Source: CALHVX01 sp039198065
GTDB taxonomy: Bacteria; Pseudomonadota; Gammaproteobacteria; Pseudomonadales; Azotimanducaceae
Direction: 5' to 3'
Length of the DNA: 64,000 bases
Assembly (NCBI GenBank): GCA_039198065.1
Contig: JBCCTU010000011.1
Location: 62,001 to 126,000 of the forward strand
Below, piece by piece: positions 35,114-43,841 of this stretch (position 1 is the stretch's first letter; every line of letters starts with the position of its first letter). The position numbers were made by a program, and so were the translations under genes. The notes below the pieces were generated by a model. It was not told the DNA's origin and did not search any database. It saw only the letters and a program-made list of their open reading frames with translations.

Positions 35114-36191
35114 TGTGGAGCCAGACGTAGTCCTCGCTGTATGGCACGCCCAGCCCGGTCTCGGCAATGTAGCGTGCGTAGCGCGTACTGTTGAGTTCGT
35201 CGTGGAAAAACCGTCTCGTGCGTTCCGCCCAGGTGCGGCGCATAGCGTCGTCGTTATGAAACTGGCGGACGGCGGAGATCAGTGACGCTGCATCGTTGAA
35301 GTAGACAAGCGTTTCGGCGGGAAACAGCTGCTGAAAGCCGTTGTCACCGTGCGTGAAGACGAGCAGCCCGTTGCCACCAAGCTGAGCCATCCGCGCTGAC
35401 GAGTACCAGTAGTCACCTTCCTGCCGGTTGATGTTGAGCCCCATGCGGCTGTCAGCAAGTGCGCGGTCGTAGTCGAGGCCCCAGACACCGGGCTCGCCGA
35501 ATGCGCCGGGGGTACGAAAGCGCAGTTCGTCGGCAACCGCGGTCCGCAGGCTGCTTACGAGAGACAGGCGGTCGGTAAAGTTCTCGCTTTTGCTGCAGAA
35601 AATCAGGTCCGTGGACTGGTTCGAACGGGTGCTGCCGTCGTAGCGTTCGATGGTTGGATCAACAGGGTTTGGCATATGGAACACCCGGCCGGCGAGCTCG
35701 GGAAACCGTTCCTTGAGCGTCGTTCGACCGGTGGAGACGATGACCGCGTCACAAACTTCGGCACGGTGTGCGATGCGTGCAGCATTACTCGGTACGAACA
35801 GCGGATCGTTGTTGCAGTGGATCATGCGCAGCTCTGGCCGCGGTACCCGCAGCGTCTGGAGCGTTGCGTTGGTGATGCTGTCGCAGTGGCCGACGATCAC
35901 TAGATCCGGTTCGACTGCTTCGGCCATTTCCAGCAATCGCTGCTGCGCTCGCCGCTCACCCAGTGCCCGAATGCCAAACGGTGCTTCAAAGGCGGCGACA
36001 TCCCGGTCGGAGAAGATGTGGAGATCGAAGCCCGCGCGCACCAACCCAAGATCGAGCTTGCGTGCCCAACTCACGCGCGTGGCGCCGTAGCGACGCAGCT
36101 GCTGATGAGCGATGTGCAGCACCCGAGGGGGCGAAAAGCGCGGGGCGGCGTGCTCGGGGTGCGGATCCCGGATCGATGAGTGCTCTGGCAA
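35106..36191 (-). CDS. glycosyltransferase, GT-B-like
   Basis: A 361-aa protein of GT-B type. N-terminal VLHIAHQQLRRYGATRVSW and LGLVRAGFDLHIFSDRDV resemble an acceptor-binding Rossmann domain; VFHMPNPVDPTIERYDGS is the interdomain site; GLNINRQEGDYWYSSARMAQ and LGGNGLLVFTHGDNGFQQL form the donor-binding end, with the ExxxxxxE type motif changed. The first codon is TTG at 36191; no better start exists in frame. It is transcribed just before the YrbL-like kinase, with which it overlaps. Saccharide product unknown. Confidence 0.8.
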   Translation of the reverse strand: MPEHSSIRDPHPEHAAPRFSPPRVLHIAHQQLRRYGATRVSWARKLDLGLVRAGFDLHIFSDRDVAAFEAPFGIRALGERRAQQRLLEMAEAVEPDLVIVGHCDSITNATLQTLRVPRPELRMIHCNNDPLFVPSNAARIAHRAEVCDAVIVSTGRTTLKERFPELAGRVFHMPNPVDPTIERYDGSTRSNQSTDLIFCSKSENFTDRLSLVSSLRTAVADELRFRTPGAFGEPGVWGLDYDRALADSRMGLNINRQEGDYWYSSARMAQLGGNGLLVFTHGDNGFQQLFPAETLVYFNDAASLISAVRQFHNDDAMRRTWAERTRRFFHDELNSTRYARYIAETGLGVPYSEDYVWLHND

Positions 36192-36273
36192 GGACGTCTC
36201 GGAGGTTTGGATGGCTCGCGCACCCTAGCAAAGGCCGAAAAGCGACGGCAATCACTGCCGCGTCTGCTGCGGC

Positions 36274-36666
36274 TTAGCGCTCTACGCCAACAAACTCGAG
36301 CAGCTGTTCGGTATCGATCACGGGTTTGTGCAGAATGTTCGTCACGCCGGCAAGCTGGGCTTCTATGGCTGTGTCGCGCACCCGGCGGCTGATCAGCAGG
36401 GCAAACTCCGTTCCTGGGGCTTCATCGATAACGGCCTCATAGACGTCCAGTCCATGCATGTCCGGCAGCTCTGCCGCGCAGAGTACGATGCCGCCGGGCA
36501 GGTGCCGAAAGTCTTCCAGGAAGGCCTCACCGCGGCTGAAGCTGTAGGCCTCGATATCCCACAGTTCAAGCAGCCCGCAGATCGAATCGCGCACCGCGGC
36601 ATCGCTCTCGACGACGCGTACGGCCGGCATGGGGAGATCGACACGAAACTGGCGGACGTCGCTCAT
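36274..36666 (-). CDS. degenerate receiver-domain protein without phospho-Asp
   Basis: Single-domain response-regulator-like protein, 130 aa. The beta1 acidic cluster is weak (VRVVESDAAVRDSI). At the phosphorylation site, where FixJ has LILDIRMPGMSGLD, it reads IVLCAAELPDMHGLD, with Ala/Cys in place of Asp. The Lys of ILHKPV is kept. It therefore cannot be phosphorylated in the normal way and is best read as a pseudo-receiver acting through protein contact. It lies 158 nt downstream of fixJ on the same strand, suggesting a modulator of the FixLJ pathway. Confidence 0.82.
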   Translation of the reverse strand: MSDVRQFRVDLPMPAVRVVESDAAVRDSICGLLELWDIEAYSFSRGEAFLEDFRHLPGGIVLCAAELPDMHGLDVYEAVIDEAPGTEFALLISRRVRDTAIEAQLAGVTNILHKPVIDTEQLLEFVGVER

Positions 36667-36824
36667 AGCGAAACGTTAACCATCGCAGCGTCACGCCGGT
36701 ATCCGCAGATGTACCTAAACGGATCAAGAGCCTCCGCGTAATCCAGCCGGCTGCCCGCAAAAGATGATCTGCGGCCTGATGGCCGCACCAGGTTCGTGAG
36801 CCCGGGCGGTGCGGGGTTTCGGCA

Positions 36825-37463
36825 CTAGTCGGTCGCCCCTTCTGCTGACTCAGCCATACGCTCGAGCTGCAAGTGCAGACGCACGAGATCCGCCAGCGAC
36901 CGTGATTTGGTCTTCTGCATGACGTTGCTGCGATGAATCTCAACCGTGCGTTCACTGATGCCGAGGTCGATGGCAATCACTTTGTTCGCCTGACCTGAGG
37001 CAACCCGTTCGAAAACCTGTCGTTCGCGGGCCGTCAAACTATCGACCAGCGCCCCGGCCTCCTCGGCGCGGGCCCGGTGGGCGGCTCGCTGCTCACCGAC
37101 ATTCATGGCTTCCTGGATCCGGTCGAGCAGCTCCTGGTCTCGGAACGGCTTGCGGATGAAGTCCAGCGCCCCTTTACGCATGGCCTCTACCGCCATGGGG
37201 ATGTCGCCGTGGCCGGTGATGAAGACAATCGGCGCGTCCTGCTTGGCGTCGAGCAGGTGTTGCTGCAGGTCGAGACCGCTCATACCCGGCATCCGGATAT
37301 CCAGGATCAGGCACGCGGTCGTTGCCGGATCAAAGCGAGCCAGGAACGCGTCGGCGCTCTCATGGGTCTCGTAGCGGAGGTCGATCGTGTCCAACAGGAA
37401 GCTGATCGAGTCGCGTACGGCCTCATCGTCGTCCACCACGTGTATCAGGCGTGGGTCAGTCAT
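36825..37463 (-). CDS. fixJ: FixJ family response regulator
   Basis: Two-domain transcription regulator, 212 aa from ATG 37463. Receiver: VVDDDEAVRDSISFLLDT, phospho-Asp in LILDIRMPGMSGLDL, Thr in VFITGHGDIPMAVEAM, Lys in FIRKPFRDQELL. The C-terminal LuxR/GerE helix-turn-helix follows: LTARERQVFERVASGQANK and LGISERTVEIHRSNVMQK. This is the standard FixJ pattern. Its start overlaps the end of fixL by 8 nt. Phosphorylated FixJ in other bacteria activates fixK and cbb3 oxidase genes at low oxygen; the cco operon begins 1.8 kb away on the other strand. Confidence 0.92.
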   Translation of the reverse strand: MTDPRLIHVVDDDEAVRDSISFLLDTIDLRYETHESADAFLARFDPATTACLILDIRMPGMSGLDLQQHLLDAKQDAPIVFITGHGDIPMAVEAMRKGALDFIRKPFRDQELLDRIQEAMNVGEQRAAHRARAEEAGALVDSLTARERQVFERVASGQANKVIAIDLGISERTVEIHRSNVMQKTKSRSLADLVRLHLQLERMAESAEGATD

Positions 37464-38580
37464 CGGTTCGGTCTCCAACGGGGAGCTGAAAGAAGAAACG
37501 GCAGCCGTGGTCGGGGTTTCGCTCAAAGTCGAGCGTGCCGCCGTGCGACTCCATGATTGAGCGACAGATCGACAGGCCCATGCCCATGCCGTCGCTTTTG
37601 GTGGTGTGAAAAGCCTGGAACAGGTTCGGCGGTTCATCCGTCGGAATCCCGACACCGCTGTCGGTGACGCTGACTTCGACCGTGGTCCCATTTCGAAGGG
37701 CGGTGCGCAGAGCGACGACGTGACCGTAGCGGCAATCGACTTCGACCATTGCGTCGATGGCGTTGCGCAGCAGATTTAGCGTGACCTGTTGGATCTGCAC
37801 GGGATCGCAAAACACCAGCGGCAGCTCGGGGGACAATTCGAAGTCGAGGGTTATTCCATTCAAGCGTGCGTCGCCCGCAGCCAGATGTTCCAGCCCCCGC
37901 ACCATGTCGTTGATGTCGACGATCGACTTCTCGCTGCTCTCATTGCGTACGAACTGCTGGATTCGCTCGATCACAGCCCCGGCGCGCAGCGTTTGCTTGT
38001 TGAGCTTGTCGAGGGCGGAAATCAGTTTGTCCCGGTCCGGCGACGCCTGCTGCAGCATCCGGGTGCAGGCCTGGGCGTACATGGCGATGGCCGTGAGCGG
38101 CTGGTTGATCTCGTGCGCGATGCTCGCGGTCATTTCGCCCATGGTGCTGAGCCGAGACACCCGGGCCAGCCGTTCGCGCTGCTCGACCACGCTGGCCTCG
38201 GCGGCTTTCTGATCGCTCAGGTCCCGGACGACGCCGGCGAAGTAGCGGCCGCTGGAGTCGCGGACTTCACTAATGGCCAGCGACATGGGAAACACCCGGC
38301 CGTCTTTGCGCAGCGCCGGCAGTTCGCGACCGATGCCGATGATTTTGGCCTGGTTGGTGGCCAGATAGTGCTCGATGTAGCCCTGGTGGTGAGAACGGTG
38401 CGGCTCGGGCATGAGCATCGCCAGCGGCTGCCCGAGCAGCTCATCTGGCGGATAACCGAACACGTCCTCAGTGGCGCGATTGACGGACTGAATATGGCCG
38501 CTCGAGTCGATCGTGATGATGGGATCGACGGCAGCATCCAGAATCGAGAGCGCGTTGTTGGCGGACCAGCCTGTGGCCAC
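37456..38580 (-). CDS. fixL: FixL-type PAS sensor histidine kinase (probable heme oxygen sensor)
   Basis: Soluble sensor kinase of 374 aa, GTG start. One PAS domain (about 10-125) with LMPEPHRSHHQGYIEHY and IIGIGRELPALRKDG. Aligned with Bradyrhizobium FixL, the proximal heme ligand (His200 there) corresponds to His65 and the distal Arg220 to Arg85; the non-essential His214 is Lys. Then come HisKA with phospho-His156 in ASIAHEINQPLTAI, and HATPase with LNLLRNAIDAM, VTDSGVGIP and DGMGMGLSICRSIMESHGG. No membrane helices, unlike Sinorhizobium FixL. It most likely senses oxygen and phosphorylates FixJ. Confidence 0.9.
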   Translation of the reverse strand: MATGWSANNALSILDAAVDPIITIDSSGHIQSVNRATEDVFGYPPDELLGQPLAMLMPEPHRSHHQGYIEHYLATNQAKIIGIGRELPALRKDGRVFPMSLAISEVRDSSGRYFAGVVRDLSDQKAAEASVVEQRERLARVSRLSTMGEMTASIAHEINQPLTAIAMYAQACTRMLQQASPDRDKLISALDKLNKQTLRAGAVIERIQQFVRNESSEKSIVDINDMVRGLEHLAAGDARLNGITLDFELSPELPLVFCDPVQIQQVTLNLLRNAIDAMVEVDCRYGHVVALRTALRNGTTVEVSVTDSGVGIPTDEPPNLFQAFHTTKSDGMGMGLSICRSIMESHGGTLDFERNPDHGCRFFFQLPVGDRTDD

Positions 38581-38784
38581 AGATAACCCCCAGCAGTTGG
38601 TGATCTAAGACTGCCACAGCGCGTGCTCGATGTGGGGCTTGAGTGTCTCGGAAGGCTGACACCGCGGTCTTCGCTTTGTGTCACTAGGGGAAACCCGAAG
38701 GGGGGCTCGGGCAAATCCGGATATGGCCGCTGGCCGCCACTCCTTAGCATCTCATCCGGTTAAAGCAAGGACCGGAGGGCTGTT
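38581..38784. promoter_or_regulatory. divergent promoter region between fixL and the usp-cco operon
   Basis: The 204-nt gap must contain promoters for both directions. No FNR/Anr box (ttgat-n4-atcaa) or other clear palindrome was found, which leaves direct control by FixJ or a less conserved operator as options. Ribosome-binding site ACCGGAGGG lies before the GTG of the stress-protein gene. Confidence 0.45.
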
Positions 38785-39246
38785 GTGCGTTACCAACGGG
38801 TGTTAGTCGCCGTGGATCTGACCGAGGAGGCCGAAGAAGTGCTCGGTGCAGCCCGCGACTTTCTCGCAAGTGCCGGTGCTGGGGTCAGCGTCGATGTGCT
38901 GACCGTCGTACGTCCGCTGGCGCGCGTCTATGGCGGGCTCGATATGGCACCGATGGCTGCTTCGGCCCTGGCCTTCGAAGACGAAGCGGTCAAACAGACG
39001 ACGGGGCAGCTCAAAACCCTAGTCGCTGACTTCGGGATCGATGCCGAGCGGGCCCATGTGCGCGTCGGAAGTCCATCGATGGAGATCAAGGCCTTCGCTG
39101 CTGAGCAAGACACCCAGCTGATCATCATGGGAACCCACGGTCGCCAGGGCCTTGGGCTGCTGCTCGGCTCAACCGCTAACGCCGTACTCCACGGGGTGCC
39201 CTGTGACGTGCTAGCGATTTCAATCAAATCGATGGAGGTTTCCTGA
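38785..39246 (+). CDS. universal stress protein, UspA family
   Basis: Nucleotide-binding Usp domain protein of 153 aa. GTG start preceded by GGAGGG. Opening RYQRVLVAVDLTEEAEEVL; the ATP-binding loop IIMGTHGRQGLGLLLGSTAN matches the GxxGx9GS(T/S) pattern. Its stop overlaps the start of ccoN by one base, so it is part of the oxidase operon. Usp proteins are frequently co-regulated with low-oxygen genes by FNR/Anr or FixJ systems, which fits this placement. Confidence 0.92.
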   Translation: MRYQRVLVAVDLTEEAEEVLGAARDFLASAGAGVSVDVLTVVRPLARVYGGLDMAPMAASALAFEDEAVKQTTGQLKTLVADFGIDAERAHVRVGSPSMEIKAFAAEQDTQLIIMGTHGRQGLGLLLGSTANAVLHGVPCDVLAISIKSMEVS

Positions 39247-40763
39247 TGGCGTCGGATGCCGCAACTCTGGACACGGGGGAGGTCGGCTACGACTTCGACG
39301 TCGTCCGCCGCTTCGCGCTCATGACCGTGGTCTGGGGTGTCATCGGCATGGCCGTTGGTCTGCTGCTGGCTGCACAGCTGGTCTGGCCGGCGCTGAATTT
39401 TGATACCCCCTGGTTGAGCTTCGGTCGCCTGCGGCCGCTGCACACCAACGCGGTGATTTTTGCTTTCGGTGGCTGCGCCCTGATGGCATCAACGTTTTAC
39501 ATCGTCCAGCGCACCTGTCATACGCGCCTGTTTTCTAAACCGCTGACCGAATTTGTGTTCTGGGGCTGGCAGGCGGTGATCCTGTCGGCCGTCATCACGC
39601 TGCCCCTAGGCATCACCACGTCGAAGGAGTACGCGGAGCTCGAGTGGCCGATCGACATTCTGATCACCCTCGTCTGGGTGGCGTTCGGCATCGTATTTTT
39701 CGGCACCCTGGCGCAGCGCCGGGTTAAGCACATCTACGTTGCGAACTGGTTCTTCGGCGCGCTGATCATCGGTGTGGCGGTGCTGCACCTGGTTAACAGC
39801 CTTGCGATTCCTGTCGGCGCCTTCAAGAGCTACTCGGTGTTCTCCGGTTCCGTCGACGCCATGGTGCAGTGGTGGTACGGCCACAACGCCGTCGGTTTCT
39901 ACCTGACGGCAGGCTTTCTCGGGATCATGTACTACTTCGTACCAAAGCAGGCCGAGCGCCCGGTGTATTCCTACCGGTTGTCCGTGGTGCACTTCTGGGC
40001 ACTGATTGCGATCTACGTCTGGGCCGGTCCCCACCACCTGCACTACACGTCGTTGCCCGATTGGGCGCAGACCCTCGGCATGGTCATGAGCCTAGTGCTG
40101 CTGGCGCCTTCTTGGGGCGGCATGATCAACGGGATCATGACCCTCTCCGGCGCCTGGGACAAACTGCGGACCGATCCGATTCTCAAGTTTCTGATCGTGT
40201 CGCTGTCGTTCTACGGCATGTCGACCTTCGAAGGTCCCATGATGTCGATCAAGACCATCAACGCGCTGTCTCACAACACCGACTGGACCATCGGTCACGT
40301 GCACAGCGGCGCGTTGGGGTGGGTTGCGATGATCAGCATTGGTGCCATGTATCACCTCATCCCGGTGCTTTACGGACGCCGCCAGGGCGACATGTACAGC
40401 ACACGCCTGATCAACCTGCATTTCTGGCTCTCGACCCTGGGTACGGTGATCTACATCGCATCCATGTGGGTGAACGGACTGCTGCAGGGGCTCATGTGGC
40501 GAGCAACCAACATCGACGGAACGCTGACCTACAGCTTCGTCGAGGCAGTGGAAGCGAGCTACCCCGGCTACATCGTCCGCTTCATTGGCGGAGCGATCTT
40601 CTTAAGCGGCATGTTGATCATGGCCTACAACGTCTACATGACGGCCCGCGGTCGCAGCGCTTACGAGCCTGCGGTATCGGCAACACCGCTTATTGACGAT
40701 CTGGATCTGGTGCCCGCTGCGGCCAGCATCAGCGCCTCCCCTCTGCCGGTAGGAGCTAAGTAA
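39246..40763 (+). CDS. ccoN: cbb3-type cytochrome c oxidase subunit I
   Basis: Catalytic heme-copper subunit of the high-affinity cbb3 oxidase, 505 aa, about 12 membrane helices. Heme b and b3-CuB ligands are visible: His in RPLHTNAVIF, His and Tyr in WWYGHNAVGFYLTAGFLG, adjacent His in AGPHHLHYTSLP, and His residues in TDWTIGHVHSGALGW. It reduces oxygen to water with proton pumping at low oxygen. About 35 residues at the N-terminus and a C-terminal tail of about 40 residues (ATPLIDDLDLVPAAASI) are peripheral. Starts at the stop of the Usp gene; ccoO starts on its stop (TAATG). Confidence 0.98.
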   Translation: MASDAATLDTGEVGYDFDVVRRFALMTVVWGVIGMAVGLLLAAQLVWPALNFDTPWLSFGRLRPLHTNAVIFAFGGCALMASTFYIVQRTCHTRLFSKPLTEFVFWGWQAVILSAVITLPLGITTSKEYAELEWPIDILITLVWVAFGIVFFGTLAQRRVKHIYVANWFFGALIIGVAVLHLVNSLAIPVGAFKSYSVFSGSVDAMVQWWYGHNAVGFYLTAGFLGIMYYFVPKQAERPVYSYRLSVVHFWALIAIYVWAGPHHLHYTSLPDWAQTLGMVMSLVLLAPSWGGMINGIMTLSGAWDKLRTDPILKFLIVSLSFYGMSTFEGPMMSIKTINALSHNTDWTIGHVHSGALGWVAMISIGAMYHLIPVLYGRRQGDMYSTRLINLHFWLSTLGTVIYIASMWVNGLLQGLMWRATNIDGTLTYSFVEAVEASYPGYIVRFIGGAIFLSGMLIMAYNVYMTARGRSAYEPAVSATPLIDDLDLVPAAASISASPLPVGAK

Positions 40764-41380
40764 TGAACCACGAATGGATCGAAAAAAACGTCGGCTGGCT
40801 GGTGCTGTTGACGGTGCTGACGGTGAGCTTCGGCGGCATGGTGGAAATGTTGCCGCTGATCTTCAACCAGAACCAGACGGCACCGGTAGAAGGGCTTGAA
40901 CCCTACAGCGCGGTCGCGCTTGAAGGCCGCGACATCTACATCCGCGAGGGGTGCGTTGGCTGCCACACGCAGATGGTGCGGACGTTGCGGGACGAGTCGG
41001 CGCGCTACGGGCACTACTCTGTTGCCGGAGAAGACGTGTACGAACATCCCTTCCTCTGGGGTTCCAAGCGTACCGGCCCGGACCTCGCGCGCGTTGGCGG
41101 GCGCTATAGCGACGACTGGCACGCGGCCCATCTGTACAACCCCCGCAGCGTCGTACCGCAGTCGAACATGCCGGCCTATCCCTGGCTGTTCGAACGCACC
41201 CTCGACGGTAAGTCGACGGCTGCGAAGATGCGCGCGCTGCGCACCGTAGGTGTGCCCTACACCGATGAGGACATCGCCGCGGCCGAGGCGAGCGTTGAGG
41301 GCGTCTACGAGTCTGAAGCGCTCATTGCGTACCTGCAGACCCAGGGCCTCGAGATGAAGACCTACGGAGGTGGCCAATGA
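40763..41380 (+). CDS. ccoO: cbb3-type cytochrome c oxidase subunit II (mono-heme)
   Basis: Membrane-anchored c-type cytochrome of 205 aa. The N-terminal anchor is at about 9-32, then a periplasmic domain with one heme site, REGCVGCHTQMVRTL, and the axial Met probably in PQSNMPAYPWLF. It passes electrons from CcoP to CcoN. Start and stop overlap both neighbours (TAATG and ATGA), typical of a translationally coupled cco operon. Confidence 0.97.
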   Translation: MNHEWIEKNVGWLVLLTVLTVSFGGMVEMLPLIFNQNQTAPVEGLEPYSAVALEGRDIYIREGCVGCHTQMVRTLRDESARYGHYSVAGEDVYEHPFLWGSKRTGPDLARVGGRYSDDWHAAHLYNPRSVVPQSNMPAYPWLFERTLDGKSTAAKMRALRTVGVPYTDEDIAAAEASVEGVYESEALIAYLQTQGLEMKTYGGGQ

Positions 41381-41508
41381 TCGGCACGCTGCTGTCGCTT
41401 GTCGGGCTTACGGCATTTGCCGTGGTGCTGACGATTTGGGTGTACGCGCCGTCGCAGCGAGACCGCTGGGACAGCGCTGCCAACGCATTGTTTGAGGAGA
41501 CGGAATGA
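41377..41508 (+). CDS. ccoQ: cbb3 oxidase small subunit CcoQ
   Basis: A 43-residue membrane peptide, MIGTLLSLVGLTAFAVVLT then IWVYAPSQRDRWDSAA and ending FEETE: one transmembrane helix followed by a short charged tail, typical of CcoQ, which stabilises the oxidase complex. It starts inside the ccoO stop (ATGA) and overlaps ccoP by 4 nt. Confidence 0.93.
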   Translation: MIGTLLSLVGLTAFAVVLTIWVYAPSQRDRWDSAANALFEETE

Positions 41509-42383
41509 TGGCTGCTGCATGGCACTGGTTTGTCGTCATCGGCACCTTGGGCAGCCTCGCTGCCATGGTCTGGCTGCTGCTGGCGAATCGCAAGGTGACG
41601 CCGAACGACGATACGGGGCACGAATGGGACGGTATCCAGGAGCTCGATAACCCATTACCCATGTGGTGGGTCTACATGTTCGTCATCTCGATCGTGTTCG
41701 CCCTCGGCTACCTGGTGTTTTTCCCGGGGCTCGGCAACTACGAGGGTCAGCTCGAATGGTCTTCTGCCGGCAAGCACGACGTCGAGGCGGATGAGTTTCA
41801 TGCCCAGTTTCAACCGCTGTATGAGCAGCTGGCGGCGCGCAGCGACAGTGAGCTGGTCGCCGATCCATTGAGTCGACAAATTGGCCGGCGGCTGTTCCTC
41901 AACCATTGCTCCACCTGCCATGGCATCAACGCCGAAGGCAGCGCCGGTTTTCCGAACCTTCAAGACAGTGAGTGGCTCTACGGGGACGACTTGGCCACGA
42001 TCACGCAGACGGTGCTGAACGGTCGCCAGGCGGCGATGCCAGGCTGGCAGGCAGCGCTTCAGGACGACGGCGTGCTGGCGGTGAGCCACTACGTTCGGTC
42101 GCTCAGCTCGGCCGAGCACGACGCAGGGCTTGCGGCTGCCGGCGAGGGTCACTTCAAAACGTTCTGCGTTGCGTGTCATCAGGCCGACGGGACCGGTAAC
42201 CCGGCGCTGGGCGCACCGGACCTTACCAACAGCATCTGGCTCTACGGTGGGTCCCTGGCTGCGATTCAGGAAACTGTGGCTAACGGTCGCAGCGGTAAGA
42301 TGCCCGCGCACGGCGATCTGTTGGGCGCGGAACGGGCGCGGATACTCGCAGCCTACGTCGTCGGGCTGGACGCCGGGGACTGA
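41505..42383 (+). CDS. ccoP: cbb3-type cytochrome c oxidase subunit III (di-heme)
   Basis: Di-heme cytochrome of 292 aa. Two N-terminal helices flank the hallmark IQELDNPLPMWWVYMFV. The periplasmic part has two cytochrome c domains with NHCSTCHGINAEG and TFCVACHQADGTG, with axial Met in AMPGWQ and KMPAHG. CcoP receives electrons from soluble cytochrome c or the bc1 complex. Length is typical. ccoG begins 4 nt after its stop. Confidence 0.97.
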   Translation: MMAAAWHWFVVIGTLGSLAAMVWLLLANRKVTPNDDTGHEWDGIQELDNPLPMWWVYMFVISIVFALGYLVFFPGLGNYEGQLEWSSAGKHDVEADEFHAQFQPLYEQLAARSDSELVADPLSRQIGRRLFLNHCSTCHGINAEGSAGFPNLQDSEWLYGDDLATITQTVLNGRQAAMPGWQAALQDDGVLAVSHYVRSLSSAEHDAGLAAAGEGHFKTFCVACHQADGTGNPALGAPDLTNSIWLYGGSLAAIQETVANGRSGKMPAHGDLLGAERARILAAYVVGLDAGD

Positions 42384-42386
42384 TTC

Positions 42387-43841
42387 GTGAGCACCGGCGA
42401 GCGCATCGATCTGACGGAGATCTCTGGCTTTGGCCCGGTCGATCTCTATCAGAAGCGGGAGAAAATCATCACCCGCTCGGTCAGCGGTAAGTACCAGTAC
42501 CTGCGCTGGTTTACCGGTTGGCCGCTGTTGCTCGGCTTCTTTGGTGCTCCGCACCTGTATTGGGAAGGCCGCCAGGCGATTCTGTTCGATCTCGGTGCGC
42601 GGCAGTTCCACCTGTTTGGCCTCACCTTCTGGCCCGAAGATCTGTGGATCTGCGGTGCACTGCTGATCATCGGTGCGTTCCTGCTGTTTACCGTCACGAC
42701 GCTGTTCGGTCGCGTCTGGTGCGGCTTTACCTGCCCGCAGACGGTCTGGACGGCGATGTTCATGTGGATCGAACAGTACGCAGAAGGTGACCGATCGGCG
42801 CGGCAGAAGCTCGAACGCGCACCCCTTTCGTTCAACAAAGTGCGTCGACGCGGCCTCAAGCACCTGCTGTGGCTCGGGCTTGCCGCGCTCACAGGCCTTG
42901 CCTTTGTGAGCTACTTCACGCCGGTTCATCCGTTGCTGGCCTCGATGGTGTCCCTTGAACTCAGCGGTTGGCCGCTGTTCTGGATTGCCTTCTTCACCCT
43001 GGCGACCTATGGCAACGCCGGATGGCTGCGCGAGCAGGTGTGCATCTACATGTGTCCCTACGCGCGCTTCCAGTCGGCGATGTTCGATCCCGATACCCTC
43101 ATCGTTGCCTACGATGCGGCCCGGGGAGATCCGCGAGGCGCGAAAAAGCGCGGCGTCAGCAAGCAAACGGGCGATTGCGTGGACTGCACGATCTGCGTTC
43201 AGGTCTGCCCAACGGGCATCGATATCCGCAACGGTCTGCAGTATCAGTGCATCAGCTGTGCCCACTGTGTCGATGCCTGCGATGAGGTGATGCGCAAGCT
43301 GAAACGGCCGCAGGGGCTGATCAGCTTTACCTCCGAGCGCGAACTGGCCGGCGGCAGTCGCCACTGGCTGCGGCCGCGCAGCGTCGGCTATGCCGCCGCC
43401 GTGGCCGCCATGGCGGTGTTCATCGTGACGTCGCTTGCGCTGCGCGATCCCCTCATGATGGAAATCGTGCGCGGCCGTGGGGCTCTGTTTCAGGTGACAG
43501 CGGACGGCGCGATCGCAAACGAGTACGTACTGAAGCTCACCAACAAGTCCGGGCAGCCGATGTGGGCACGTGTCGCCGTCGAACCGGAGGCGAATGGGGA
43601 CGACATTCACCTTGATGCCGACGCCCGCTGGTACCTCTCTCCTCGGGGCTCAATCCTCGCACCGCTGCGTGTCTCGATAGCAGACGGCGAGCGAGTCGGC
43701 AGCCAGCCGCTGCGGTTCAGCGTGTGCTTCAGTCGGACCGAAGCGGGGGAAGCTTCGGATTGCGTCAGCGAAACCAATCTATTTTTTGCACCTAAGGCGG
43801 TTGCGCAGCAGTCGTTGCCAGTGTCGGGAGTCGGTTCATGA
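42387..43841 (+). CDS. ccoG: cytochrome c oxidase accessory protein CcoG (FixG)
   Basis: Polyferredoxin-like membrane protein of 484 aa, GTG start. Five or so membrane helices, a first Cys motif GRVWCGFTCPQTVW, and two 4Fe-4S clusters in CVDCTICVQVCPTGIDI and YQCISCAHCVDACDEV. The C-terminal IgG-like periplasmic domain follows YVLKLTNKSGQPM. CcoG reduces Cu(II) to Cu(I) in the cytoplasm for oxidase maturation. The next gene begins within its last codon. Confidence 0.97.
   Translation: MSTGERIDLTEISGFGPVDLYQKREKIITRSVSGKYQYLRWFTGWPLLLGFFGAPHLYWEGRQAILFDLGARQFHLFGLTFWPEDLWICGALLIIGAFLLFTVTTLFGRVWCGFTCPQTVWTAMFMWIEQYAEGDRSARQKLERAPLSFNKVRRRGLKHLLWLGLAALTGLAFVSYFTPVHPLLASMVSLELSGWPLFWIAFFTLATYGNAGWLREQVCIYMCPYARFQSAMFDPDTLIVAYDAARGDPRGAKKRGVSKQTGDCVDCTICVQVCPTGIDIRNGLQYQCISCAHCVDACDEVMRKLKRPQGLISFTSERELAGGSRHWLRPRSVGYAAAVAAMAVFIVTSLALRDPLMMEIVRGRGALFQVTADGAIANEYVLKLTNKSGQPMWARVAVEPEANGDDIHLDADARWYLSPRGSILAPLRVSIADGERVGSQPLRFSVCFSRTEAGEASDCVSETNLFFAPKAVAQQSLPVSGVGS

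Noticed and set aside
37464..37691. N-terminal extension of FixJ overlapping fixL
   Set aside because: Receiver homology begins at MTDPRLIHVVDDDE; the extra 76 residues are fixL DNA read in another frame.
38581..38784. FNR/Anr or FixK box ahead of the cco operon
   Set aside because: No ttgat-n4-atcaa or ttga-n6-tcaa palindrome was found; the nearest match, ttgagtgtctcggaa, lacks the second half.
41655..43610. 651-codon open frame antisense to ccoP and ccoG
   Set aside because: It runs opposite two certain genes, has His/Arg-rich composition of a GC-biased shadow frame, and matches no known family. Many long antisense frames in the window arise the same way.
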